Assembly: GCF_000820515.1 (NCBI RefSeq)
Contig: NZ_JXDG01000003.1
Location: forward strand, 404,113 to 468,112
Length of the DNA stretch: 64,000 bases
Source: Pseudomonas batumici
GTDB lineage: Bacteria > Pseudomonadota > Gammaproteobacteria > Pseudomonadales > Pseudomonadaceae
Direction of reading: 5' to 3'
Shown here: positions 56,641 to 64,000 of the stretch, in pieces
Position numbering within the stretch: position 1 is the first letter of the stretch
Layout of the letters: each line of letters opens with the position of its first letter
Made by a program: the position numbers and the translations under genes
The notes under the pieces: generated by a model
What the model was told of the DNA's origin: nothing
Seen by the model: only the letters and a program-made list of their open reading frames with translations
The model's database searches: none

Positions 56641-58533
56641 CTAGATCCGGAAAGTCCCCACCAGATGCTTCAATCGCGCCGCCTGCTGCTCCAGGTCCGC
56701 ACAGGCGCGCAAGGTCGATTGCAGGTTTTCCACGCCTTCCTGGTTCAGCATGTTGATCTCGGTAATGTCGACGTTGATCGACTCCACCACCGCCGTCTGC
56801 TCCTCGGTCGCGGTCGCCACCGACTGGTTCATGCCGTCGATCTCGCCGATCCGCTGGGTCACGCTGCCCAGTCGCTCGCCCGCCTGGTTGGCAATGCCCA
56901 CGCTGTTTTCGCTCTGACGCTGGCTGTCGGTCATGATGCCCACCGCTTCCCGGGCGCCGACCTGCAACTCCTCGATCATCTTCTGCACCTGCTGCGCAGA
57001 ATCCTGGGTGCGGTGCGCCAGGTTGCGCACCTCATCGGCGACCACCGCAAACCCGCGCCCGGCCTCACCGGCACGGGCGGCCTCGATGGCGGCGTTGAGC
57101 GCCAGCAGGTTGGTCTGCTGGGAAATGCCGGTGATCACTTCGAGAATCTGCCCGATGTTCACCGTGTTGCTGTTCAGGGTTTCGATATTGCCGCACGAAT
57201 CGCTGATCTTGGCCGACAGTTGCTGCATCGCGTTGATGGTCTTGTCCACCACCTGCTGACCGTCTTCGGCCAGGTTGCGGGCTTCGCTCGAATGCTGCGA
57301 GGCGAGGGCGGCGTTCTGCGCGATCTCCTGGGCCGCGGCACCGAGCTGGTTGATCGCCGCGGCCACGCTGCTGGTACGGCTGGCCTGCTGGTCGGAGTTG
57401 AGCATCGACGAGTTGGAGGCGCTGACCACCCGCAAGGCCACTTCGTTGACCTGGCCGGTGGCCGAGGCCACTTCACGGATCGAAGTGTGGATACGCTCGA
57501 CGAAACGGTTGAAGGACATGCCCAGGGTGCCGAACTCATCGTGGCCGTGGATGGTCAGGCGCTTGGTCAGGTCGCCTTCGCCCTCGGCGATGTCATGCAT
57601 GGCGCGGCCCATCAGGTGCAGCGGCTGCATCAGCACACGAATCAGCATGCCCAGCAGGGCGATGATGATGATCACGGCGATCACCGTGGCGACGATCGCC
57701 GAGGTGCGAAACTCGCTGAGCATGGAGAAGGCAGTGTCCTGGTCGAGCACCAGGGCGACGTACCAGTCCACCGAGGACACGCCGTTGACGTGGGTGAAGG
57801 AAATGAACTGGTGCTTGCCGTCCGCGTCGACTTCCTTGAGCCCGGCACTGATTTTCGGTGCGCCGGCCGGATAGGCGTCGGAGAGGTTTTTCAGGATCAG
57901 CTTGCTGTCCGGGTGGATCAGGATCTTGCCGTCGGCGCTGACGATGAACGCATGCCCGTGACCGCCGAAGTTCAACGAGTTGATGATGGCGCTGATGCTG
58001 CCCAGGTCGATGTCGGCGCCGGTCACGCCGATAAACTGGCCCTGATGCTGCACCGGGGTGGCCAGGGTGATCACCAGCTTGCCGGAGGAGGCGGCGATGT
58101 AGGGTTCGGTGACGATGGTCTGCTGGGCAGCGGTGGCGGCCTTGTACCAGCCACGGGTGCGCGGATCGTAGTCGGCGGGACGGCTGCCCACCGGAACCGA
58201 GGTCATCACGCCTTCCGCGCTGCCGAAATAGCTGAGCTGGAAGTTGCTGGAGTAGGCGGGCAGGCCGATGGCGTGTTTCAGGCTGTCGGCGGAGCTGCCA
58301 TCCGCGGCGATCTGCTGGGACAGCGATTGCAGCAGTTGAATGCGACTTTCCAACCAGGTCTGGATATTGCTGGTGGTCAGGCTGCCCAAGGCCTGCATCG
58401 AGTCCTCGGTGCTGTGACGCAGAGCCTCGCGTTGACGGTAGTCGTTGAACAGGATGAAGCAGGCGAATGCCACGGCGACCACCAGGGCCGCCGCCAACAG
58501 GATCTTATGGCTGAATTTGAAATTTTTGGTCAT
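56641..58533 (-). CDS. Methyl-accepting chemoreceptor for amino acids (dCache_1)
   Basis: 630 residues. TM1 about 10-30; periplasmic dCache domain about 35-275; TM2 about 280-303; HAMP to about 355; cytoplasmic signalling domain with tip [22 protein letters not shown]. The amino-acid-sensing residues of the dCache_1AA motif are all present: Tyr122, Arg127, Trp129, Tyr130 ([11 protein letters not shown]), Tyr145 (TEPY) and Asp174 (TGADIDL). Numbering is one above that recalled for P. aeruginosa PctA. It therefore probably senses several L-amino acids. No C-terminal CheR-tether pentapeptide (ends TFRI). Confidence 0.93.
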   Translation of the reverse strand: MTKNFKFSHKILLAAALVVAVAFACFILFNDYRQREALRHSTEDSMQALGSLTTSNIQTWLESRIQLLQSLSQQIAADGSSADSLKHAIGLPAYSSNFQLSYFGSAEGVMTSVPVGSRPADYDPRTRGWYKAATAAQQTIVTEPYIAASSGKLVITLATPVQHQGQFIGVTGADIDLGSISAIINSLNFGGHGHAFIVSADGKILIHPDSKLILKNLSDAYPAGAPKISAGLKEVDADGKHQFISFTHVNGVSSVDWYVALVLDQDTAFSMLSEFRTSAIVATVIAVIIIIALLGMLIRVLMQPLHLMGRAMHDIAEGEGDLTKRLTIHGHDEFGTLGMSFNRFVERIHTSIREVASATGQVNEVALRVVSASNSSMLNSDQQASRTSSVAAAINQLGAAAQEIAQNAALASQHSSEARNLAEDGQQVVDKTINAMQQLSAKISDSCGNIETLNSNTVNIGQILEVITGISQQTNLLALNAAIEAARAGEAGRGFAVVADEVRNLAHRTQDSAQQVQKMIEELQVGAREAVGIMTDSQRQSENSVGIANQAGERLGSVTQRIGEIDGMNQSVATATEEQTAVVESINVDITEINMLNQEGVENLQSTLRACADLEQQAARLKHLVGTFRI

Positions 58534-58933
58534 GAAATGGGCTGTCCGCAGGGGGGCTGGTCACCAGGGGGCGTCAATTTGCCACAGGTCTCGACCTATG
58601 GGGCAATTTCTCTTGGTCAACGTTGGTGTCGGAAGTCCTTGTCCTGCTTTTCCATTGCTCGCCATGGCGGGGTGTCGCGCCTTGAATGGCTACTGACCGG
58701 CCGTCCATGCAGGCAATGGGGTATTGCCCCTTTATGTCGGCACCTTTGCACTGAATATTAATTTTCGAGGGGCAAAGCCGACGAAATGCCGGTTTCGCGG
58801 AAAAAAATGCCTGAACAGCCCCGATGGAAAGGGCCGTAAGAAAAGGTCGTAGGCTCGGGAACCAGATGGGCATTTTCTCTTCTAAGCTTGCGGTAGGCAG
58901 CCGTGCCACCTTTGAGCCCCAGGAGTTCCCCCC
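58534..58933. other. Divergent 400-bp intergenic region
   Basis: No gene is seen. It contains the likely FliA promoter of the chemoreceptor (listed separately) and, near 58755, an AT-rich block that could serve the rightward lipoprotein gene. An A7 run lies near 58800. Confidence 0.6.
58734..58760 (-). promoter_or_regulatory. Putative FliA (sigma28) promoter of the chemoreceptor gene
   Basis: Minus strand TAAT-N15-GCCGACAT versus the flagellar consensus TAAA-N15-GCCGATAA, with exact spacing. It lies about 200 bases before the ATG. Chemoreceptors are often FliA-dependent. Confidence 0.45.
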
Positions 58934-59188
58934 ATGTCGTTGCGCTCTCTCGCCCTTGTGTCGTTTTGCGTGCTGTTGGTCGCATGCAGCAGGGTCAATC
59001 AGGAAAACTACTCGAAACTGTCCACCGGCATGGCCAAGGCGGATGTCGAGAAACTGCTCGGCTCACCTTCGGACTGTTCCGGGGCACTCGGCATGTCCAG
59101 TTGCACCTGGGGCAACAAGAACAGCTTTATCAGCGTGCAGTACGCCGGTGACAAAGTCCTGATGTTTTCCGGGCAAGGCCTGAAGTAA
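58934..59188 (+). CDS. Small lipoprotein, SmpA/BamE-like fold
   Basis: 84 residues with a lipobox LLVAC (lipidated Cys18). The mature part NYSKLSTGMAKADVEKLLGSPSDC shows the BamE/OmlA-like pattern of short lipoproteins (GM..ADVEKLLG.P), here with an internal Cys pair (SDCSGALGMSSCTW) likely disulfide-bonded. An outer-membrane or periplasmic location is expected. It precedes the lipocalin gene by 30 bases. Confidence 0.88.
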   Translation: MSLRSLALVSFCVLLVACSRVNQENYSKLSTGMAKADVEKLLGSPSDCSGALGMSSCTWGNKNSFISVQYAGDKVLMFSGQGLK

Positions 59189-59218
59189 ACCGGGGCGATC
59201 GCCCTCGGGAGAAGAACA

Positions 59219-59776
59219 ATGCTGCGTTTAGTGGTTACTCTTTTGGCTGGCTTGTTGCTGGCCGGTTGCGCTACGTCAGGCGACGATTTGGCGCCCAAGA
59301 CCGCGGGTCATGTGGACCTGAAACGTTACCAGGGCACCTGGTACGAACTGGCACGAATGCCGATGTATTTCCAGCGCAATTGCGCGCAGTCGGAAGCCCG
59401 CTACAGCTTGATGGCGGATAACAAGGTGGCGGTGTTCAACCGTTGCCTGACCGAGAAGTGGACCTGGGAAGAAGCCAAGGGCACGGCGACGCCGCAGGTG
59501 CCCGGGCAGACCGACAAGCTGTGGGTGAAGTTCGATAACTGGTTCACCTCGCTGTTGCCGGGCGTGGCCAAGGCCGATTACTGGATCCTGTACGTCAGCG
59601 ACGACTACAAGACCGCGATTGTCGGCAATCCGAATCGTCGCTACCTGTGGTTGTTGTCGCGGACCCCCCGGGTCACCGAGGACACCCGTGAGGACCTGCT
59701 GAGCAGGGCGCGCCAGCAGGGTTACGACACCTCCCGGCTGATCTGGCGCACACCGGATTCGAAGATGCCGAACTGA
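59219..59776 (+). CDS. blc: Outer-membrane lipocalin Blc
   Basis: 185 residues. Lipobox LLLAGC (Cys17). The lipocalin signature is VDLKRYQGTWYELARMPMYFQ (GxW motif), followed by YSLMADNKVAVFNRC, DYWILYVSDDYKTAIVGNPNRRYLWLLSRTP and the closing RQQGYDTSRLIW. Bacterial lipocalins bind lysophospholipids or related lipids in the outer membrane under stress. Operon with the small lipoprotein upstream. Confidence 0.95.
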   Translation: MLRLVVTLLAGLLLAGCATSGDDLAPKTAGHVDLKRYQGTWYELARMPMYFQRNCAQSEARYSLMADNKVAVFNRCLTEKWTWEEAKGTATPQVPGQTDKLWVKFDNWFTSLLPGVAKADYWILYVSDDYKTAIVGNPNRRYLWLLSRTPRVTEDTREDLLSRARQQGYDTSRLIWRTPDSKMPN

Positions 59777-59798
59777 ATCCGGCACACCACTACCTAAT

Positions 59799-59883
59799 GT
59801 GGGAGCCGGCTTGCCGGCGATGGCGTCCTTGAGGCCTGCATCGGCCTTTCGGTCGTCATCGCCGGCAAGCCGGCTCCTACAGG
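59799..59883. repeat. REP inverted pair
   Basis: Facing copies with the CCGGCAAGCC/GGCTTGCCGG variant (TGTGGGAGCCGGCTTGCCGG...). It lies between blc and hutF, which converge. Confidence 0.92.
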
Positions 59884-59914
59884 TACGCGTTCCAGGTCGA
59901 TAGGATTTTGGGGC

Positions 59915-61279
59915 TCAGTTCAGCAGATCGCGCAGCACCTGGGTAAACGCCCGGGCGCTCTCTTCTTCGCCCGCGTGGCGTCCACCGCGCACCGCCCACT
60001 GGCCGTTGACCATCACATCCCGTACCTGGCGGTCGCCGCCGGCGAACAACCAGCGGTTGAGAATGCCGTCGTCCTGCGCCGTCGCCAGGTACGGGTCGCT
60101 GCCGTCGAGCACCAGCCAGTCGGCGCGCTTGCCCACTTCCAGTCGACCAATCGATTGCCCCAGGGCCTGGGCGCCGCCGTCCAGCGCGGCGTCATACAGC
60201 GTGCGCCCGACCATCGGCTGATCGGCGCGATACAGGCGATTGCGCCGCTGGTCCCGCAGGCGCTGGCCATATTCCAGCCAGCGCAGTTCTTCCACCACGC
60301 TCAAGGAGACATGGCTGTCGGAACCGATGCCCATCCGTCCGCCCTGGGCGAGGAAGTCCACCGCCGGGAAAATCCCGTCGCCGAGGTTGGCCTCGGTGGT
60401 CAGGCACAGGCCGGCAATCGCCCGGCTGCGCGCCATGCGGGTGACTTCCTCGGCGTCGGCGTGGGTCGCGTGCACCAGGCACCAGCGCTCGTCCACCTCG
60501 ACATTGTCGTACAGCCATTGCAGCGGGCGCTTGCCGCTCCAGGTCAGGCAGTCGTCGACTTCCTTCTGTTGCTCGGCGATATGGATATGCACCGGGCAGT
60601 GCTTGTCGCTGGCGGCCAGCACTTCGTCGATCTGCTGGGGTGTCACCGCCCGCAACGAGTGGAAGCACAACCCCAGGGCCTGTGCCGGCTGTTTGGCGAG
60701 CAACGGCTGCAAACGTGCCTGCAACTTCAGGTAATTCTCGGTGCTGTTGATGAAGCGGCGCTGCCCTTCGTTGGGCACCTGGCCGCCGAAGCCGGAATGG
60801 CTGTAGAGCACCGGCAGCAGGGTCAGGCCTATGCCGGCGTCCGTGGCCGCCTGGCTGATGCGCAAGGCCAGTTCGGCCGGATCGGCGTAAGGCTGGCCGT
60901 TGCAGTCATGGTGCACATAATGGAATTCGGCCACCGAGGTGTAGCCGGCCTTGAGCATCTCGATGTACAACTGGCGGGCGATGATGCCCATCTGCTCCGG
61001 GCTGATCTTGCCGACCAGCCGATACATCAGGTCGCGCCAGGTCCAGAAGCTGTCGTTGGGGTTGCCGGCGACTTCCGCCAGCCCACCCATGGCGCGCTGG
61101 AAGGCGTGGGAATGCAGGTTCGGCATGCCCGGCAGCAGCGGGCCGCCCAGCCGTTCGGCGCCTTCTGCATGGGAATCGGCCTGGACCTGGGTCAGCACGC
61201 CCTCGGCGTTGACCTCCAGGCGTACGTTGTTGGCCCATCCACTAGGCAGCAGCGCGCGTTCGGCAAAGAAAGCGGACAT
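59915..61279 (-). CDS. hutF: Formimidoylglutamate deiminase HutF
   Basis: 454 residues from ATG 61279 (MSAFFAERALLPSGW). Amidohydrolase barrel with metal motif NLHSHAFQRAM, VHIHIAEQQKEVDDCL, LVHATHADAEEV and GIGSDSHVSLS. It converts N-formimino-glutamate to N-formyl-glutamate and ammonia, the five-step histidine route of Pseudomonas. It is divergent from hutC; the short intergenic carries a HutC-type operator. Confidence 0.95.
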   Translation of the reverse strand: MSAFFAERALLPSGWANNVRLEVNAEGVLTQVQADSHAEGAERLGGPLLPGMPNLHSHAFQRAMGGLAEVAGNPNDSFWTWRDLMYRLVGKISPEQMGIIARQLYIEMLKAGYTSVAEFHYVHHDCNGQPYADPAELALRISQAATDAGIGLTLLPVLYSHSGFGGQVPNEGQRRFINSTENYLKLQARLQPLLAKQPAQALGLCFHSLRAVTPQQIDEVLAASDKHCPVHIHIAEQQKEVDDCLTWSGKRPLQWLYDNVEVDERWCLVHATHADAEEVTRMARSRAIAGLCLTTEANLGDGIFPAVDFLAQGGRMGIGSDSHVSLSVVEELRWLEYGQRLRDQRRNRLYRADQPMVGRTLYDAALDGGAQALGQSIGRLEVGKRADWLVLDGSDPYLATAQDDGILNRWLFAGGDRQVRDVMVNGQWAVRGGRHAGEEESARAFTQVLRDLLN

Positions 61280-61305
61280 GGTTAAGCACCCCATCGTGTG
61301 TTATT

Positions 61306-61315
61306 TGTATATACA
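61306..61315. promoter_or_regulatory. HutC-type operator between hutF and hutC
   Basis: TGTATATACA is a perfect palindrome matching the HutC half-site pattern TGTAT/ATACA. It sits 27 bases upstream of hutF and 70 of hutC, so it fits repression of hutF and autoregulation. Confidence 0.7.
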
Positions 61316-61384
61316 TATACAGACGTTTGCCTGCCCGGTAAACTCCGGCAAGCTAACCATCTTTAAATCGAACAAGGATTTCCC

Positions 61385-62134
61385 GTGCCGACTCCGCCTG
61401 CCAACCCACCGCTGGCTGCCCATATGGGCGACAGTCCGGCGCCGCTCTATGCCCGCGTCAAACAGATGATCAGCCAGCAGATCGACAGCGGAAACTGGCC
61501 GCCGCATTACCGCGTGCCGTCCGAGAGCGAACTGGTGGAACAACTGGGCTACAGCCGCATGACCATCAACCGGGCCCTGCGGGAAATGACCGCCGAAGGC
61601 CTGCTGGTGCGCATGCAGGGGGTCGGCACTTTCGTCGCCGAGCCGAAGAGCCAGTCGGCGCTGTTCGAAGTGCACAACATCGCCGACGAGATCGCCTCGC
61701 GCGGCCATCGCCACACCTGCCAGATCATCACCCTGGGCGAAGAGGCCGCCGGTTCCGAACGGGCCGTGGCCCTGGACATGCGCGAAGGGCAGAAGGTGTT
61801 CCACTCGCTGATCGTGCATTTCGAGAACGATATCCCGGTGCAGATCGAGGATCGTTTCGTCAACGCGCTGGTGGCGCCGGACTACCTCAAGCAGGATTTC
61901 ACCCTGCAGACACCTTACGCCTATCTGTCCCAGGTCGCGCCGCTGACCGAGGGCGAGCACGTGGTCGAAGCCATCCTCGCCGACGCCGAGGAGTGCAAGT
62001 TGTTGCAGATCGAGCCGGGCGAGCCGTGCCTGCTGATTCGTCGCCGGACCTGGTCCGGTCGTCAGCCGGTGACTGCCGCTCGTCTGATTCACCCCGGTTC
62101 CCGTCATCGTCTGGAAGGACGCTTTACCAAATGA
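61385..62134 (+). CDS. hutC: Histidine utilization repressor HutC
   Basis: 249 residues. GTG start (61385) with AAGGA seven bases upstream; an internal ATG at 61424 (MGDSPAPLYARVKQMI) is the alternative. The GntR winged helix is about 20-85 (VPSESELVEQLGYSRMTINRALREM, LVRMQGVGTFVAEPK), followed by a UTRA ligand domain. It is released by urocanate. Overlaps hutD by 4 bases. Confidence 0.96.
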   Translation: MPTPPANPPLAAHMGDSPAPLYARVKQMISQQIDSGNWPPHYRVPSESELVEQLGYSRMTINRALREMTAEGLLVRMQGVGTFVAEPKSQSALFEVHNIADEIASRGHRHTCQIITLGEEAAGSERAVALDMREGQKVFHSLIVHFENDIPVQIEDRFVNALVAPDYLKQDFTLQTPYAYLSQVAPLTEGEHVVEAILADAEECKLLQIEPGEPCLLIRRRTWSGRQPVTAARLIHPGSRHRLEGRFTK

Positions 62135-62712
62135 GTCAGTTGAAAGTCTTGCGCGCGGCGGATTACCCGCGCATGCCGTGGAAAAACGGCGGTGGCAGCA
62201 CCGAGGAAATCACCCGCGACGCAGGCGAAGGCCTGGACGGTTTCGGCTGGCGCCTGTCGATTGCCGATATCGGCGAGTCGGGCGGGTTTTCCACCTTTGC
62301 CGGGTACGAGCGGATCATTACCGTGCTGCAAGGCGCGGGCATGACCTTGCAGGTCGATGGCCAGCGCACGCGGGCCTTGTTGCCGCTGGATCCGTTTGCC
62401 TTCAGCGGTGCCAGCCAGGTGAGCTGCACCTTGATCGACGGGCCGATCCGCGACTTCAACCTGATCTATGCGCCGGATCGCTACAGCGCGCGCCTGCAGT
62501 GGCTTGATGCCATGCAGCCCAAGCGTTTCTTCAGTTCGGCGGCGGTGTTGCTGGTTTTCAGTGTCAGCGAGCAATTGCATGTCGGCCTGGGTAACAGCGG
62601 TTATGAAGTGCTGGGGCGGCATGACTGCCTGCAGCTGGACGGTAACAACGGGCTGCTGGAGGTGGCAGTGACCGGGCGTTGCTGTGTGATCGAGCTGACC
62701 TCGATTCGCTGA
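62131..62712 (+). CDS. hutD: HutD family protein
   Basis: 193 residues, a cupin-like beta barrel. It begins MSQLKVLRAADYPRMPWKNGGGSTEEIT, with GFGWRLSIADI and FNLIYAPDR. HutD is thought to limit or balance hut induction in Pseudomonas; its ligand is uncertain (formiminoglutamate has been suggested). Coupled to hutC (ATGA). Confidence 0.95.
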   Translation: MSQLKVLRAADYPRMPWKNGGGSTEEITRDAGEGLDGFGWRLSIADIGESGGFSTFAGYERIITVLQGAGMTLQVDGQRTRALLPLDPFAFSGASQVSCTLIDGPIRDFNLIYAPDRYSARLQWLDAMQPKRFFSSAAVLLVFSVSEQLHVGLGNSGYEVLGRHDCLQLDGNNGLLEVAVTGRCCVIELTSIR

Positions 62713-62781
62713 CGTTCACATTGGGTTGCAATCATCCGATTGCATCCCTTTTGTCCTCTACATAGTCTTTCTCGCAACACA

Positions 62782-62835
62782 CCCGCCATGCCTATGGTTG
62801 CCTCGGCAACCAAGCACAAATCGAGCGGGTTTTTT
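62782..62835 (+). terminator. Nested-stem terminator after hutD
   Basis: Outer stem CCCGC...GCGGG encloses hairpin GGTTGCC-TC-GGCAACC and is followed by T6. It closes hutCD before the hutU control region. Confidence 0.7.
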
Positions 62836-62890
62836 ATGCCTGGATATTTTTCGATGCAGCTTGCCAAGCTGCTCCCATCCCGCACCACTG

Positions 62891-62936
62891 TGTTACCGAA
62901 CGCCCCAACATGGCGCGAATCTTTGTTTCGGTAACA
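62891..62936. promoter_or_regulatory. Long inverted repeat upstream of hutU, CbrB-site-like
   Basis: TGTTACCGAA (62891-62900) and TTCGGTAACA (62927-62936) are exact reverse complements separated by 26 bases. TGTTAC/GTAACA halves resemble those of the sigma54 activator CbrB. Located about 115-160 bases upstream of the -24 box. Confidence 0.65.
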
Positions 62937-63049
62937 TTTTCCTACCTGCAGCCTGTCATGCTCCTACAAGTTTAATTTTCCGGCAGAAGCCCCGTCCCAA
63001 GGCCCTTGCGGGCTATTCTGAAAAATTCTTCAGCACGCGATTCTCAAGT

Positions 63050-63065
63050 TGGCCGCTTGATTGCA
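63050..63065 (+). promoter_or_regulatory. Sigma54 promoter of hutU
   Basis: TGGCCG-CTTGA-TTGCA has correct -24/-12 spacing. A start near 63076 falls inside the HutC operator. The hutU operon of P. fluorescens is known to depend on sigma54 and CbrAB. The rest of the 500-bp gap holds nothing else recognised. Confidence 0.75.
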
Positions 63066-63069
63066 TATG

Positions 63070-63083
63070 CTTGTATGTACAAG
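63070..63083. promoter_or_regulatory. HutC operator at the hutU promoter
   Basis: CTTGTATGTACAAG matches the Pseudomonas hut operator as recalled. It starts five bases after the -12 box, so bound HutC would cover the transcription start. Confidence 0.85.
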
Positions 63084-63215
63084 TAAATATGTGTGCGTAT
63101 GAGTCATCAGGGAGAGCTGCGCACCACCCTAATTTTCGCTTGTGACGGATTTTCCCGCACAAGCTCGCTCGCCCACTGCCTGGGCTGGTTTGGACGATCG
63201 CAGAGGAGTTGTTTC

Positions 63216-64000
63216 GTGACTGAGAATACCCAGAAACCTACCGCCACTTTTACCAAGCGCCGTGACGTCGAAATCCGCGCCGCCCGTGGCAACAAGCTGA
63301 CCGCCAAGAGCTGGCTGACCGAAGCGCCGCTGCGGATGCTGATGAACAACCTCGACCCGCAAGTGGCCGAGAACCCCAAGGAGCTGGTGGTCTACGGCGG
63401 TATCGGCCGGGCCGCGCGCAACTGGGAATGCTACGACAAGATCGTCGAGAGCCTGACCAACCTGAATGACGACGAGACCCTGCTGGTGCAATCCGGCAAG
63501 CCGGTCGGCGTGTTCAAGACCCACAGCAACGCCCCGCGCGTGCTGATCGCCAACTCCAACCTGGTACCGCACTGGGCCACCTGGGAACACTTCAACGAAC
63601 TGGATGCCAAGGGCCTGGCCATGTACGGCCAGATGACCGCCGGCAGCTGGATCTACATCGGCAGCCAGGGCATCGTCCAGGGCACCTACGAAACCTTCGT
63701 CGAAGCCGGTCGCCAGCACTATGACAACAACCTGAAAGGTCGTTGGGTCCTGACCGCGGGCCTCGGCGGCATGGGCGGCGCCCAACCGCTGGCCGCGACC
63801 CTGGCCGGCGCCTGCTCGCTGAACATCGAATGCCAGCAGAGCAGCATCGATTTCCGCCTGAACAGCCGTTATGTCGATGAGCAAGCCAAGGACCTCGACG
63901 ACGCCCTGGCGCGTATCGCCAAATACACCAAGGAAGGCCTGGCCATTTCCGTCGCCCTGCTCGGCAACGCGGCTGAAATCCTGCCGGAACTGGTCCGTCG
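63216..64000 (+). CDS. hutU: Urocanate hydratase HutU, 3' end outside window
   Basis: 261 codons visible, GTG start at 63216 preceded by GAGGAG. The N-terminal block [21 protein letters not shown] is followed by [52 protein letters not shown] and the NAD-binding [20 protein letters not shown]. It converts urocanate to imidazolonepropionate. The family is about 555 residues, so over half is missing to the right. Other hut genes would be expected beyond. Confidence 0.98.
   Translation, partial: MTENTQKPTATFTKRRDVEIRAARGNKLTAKSWLTEAPLRMLMNNLDPQVAENPKELVVYGGIGRAARNWECYDKIVESLTNLNDDETLLVQSGKPVGVFKTHSNAPRVLIANSNLVPHWATWEHFNELDAKGLAMYGQMTAGSWIYIGSQGIVQGTYETFVEAGRQHYDNNLKGRWVLTAGLGGMGGAQPLAATLAGACSLNIECQQSSIDFRLNSRYVDEQAKDLDDALARIAKYTKEGLAISVALLGNAAEILPELVR

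Noticed and set aside
56521..58761. 746-codon plus-strand frame opposite the chemoreceptor
   Set aside because: Shadow frame; the minus strand has intact dCache, HAMP and signalling domains.

Overview
The window reads as a chromosomal segment of a fluorescent-group Pseudomonas. This is inferred from protein similarity recalled from memory, from high-GC coding with strong Shine-Dalgarno sites, from characteristic REP repeats (core GTAGGAGCCGGCTTGCTGGCGATGG), and from a gene order that closely follows the P. aeruginosa block mutY-yggX / hisBHAF / ctpA-envC-gpmI / secB / ntrBC / glnA-thiI-typA / fbp / hut. No plasmid, prophage, insertion sequence, CRISPR array or rRNA was seen. Two tRNA genes (Thr-TGT, Phe-GAA) are present.

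Layout. Positions 1-4.5 kb hold a partial isochorismatase-like hydrolase, a mini AraC regulator, ohr, a secreted esterase, tRNA-Thr and an unusually long deaminase-fold protein. Positions 4.8-11.2 kb hold a methyltransferase, a polar amino-acid ABC importer (ATPase, binding protein, two permeases) and a GabP-type permease with a sigma54-type promoter. Positions 11.4-17.2 kb look accessory: a small conserved protein, an alpha/beta hydrolase, a MocR regulator facing a methyltransferase / DMT exporter / truncated AMP-ligase set, next to tRNA-Phe. Positions 17.6-34.3 kb are core: yggX-mutY-asmA, panZ, an OFA-type MFS carrier, hisBH-DUF2164-hisAF, yibQ-ctpA-envC, gpmI, and rhodanese-grxC-secB.

Positions 34.3-46.3 kb form a nitrogen-control neighbourhood: trmL, a small membrane protein, a tandem structured RNA (NrsZ-like), ntrC-ntrB, DUF4124 proteins, a periplasmic chorismate mutase, a cupin, glnA with a sigma54/NtrC-type promoter, thiI and typA. 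Positions 46.4-59.8 kb hold a Cys-cluster protein, glgP, two membrane proteins (DUF2339, DUF3999), fbp, DUF924, an amino-acid chemoreceptor and two lipoproteins including a lipocalin. Positions 59.9-64 kb hold the start of the histidine-utilisation locus (hutF, hutC-hutD, hutU running off the end), with a legible control region: an inverted repeat resembling CbrB sites, a sigma54 promoter and a HutC operator.

Together the window is rich in nitrogen and amino-acid acquisition: histidine synthesis and breakdown, GABA/polar amino-acid uptake, glutamine synthetase and NtrBC. Several sigma54-type promoters (gabP, glnA, nrsZ, hutU) can be read directly in the DNA. The most notable element is the 35.19-35.50 kb RNA gene, whose repeated stem-loops differ from each other by compensatory base changes.
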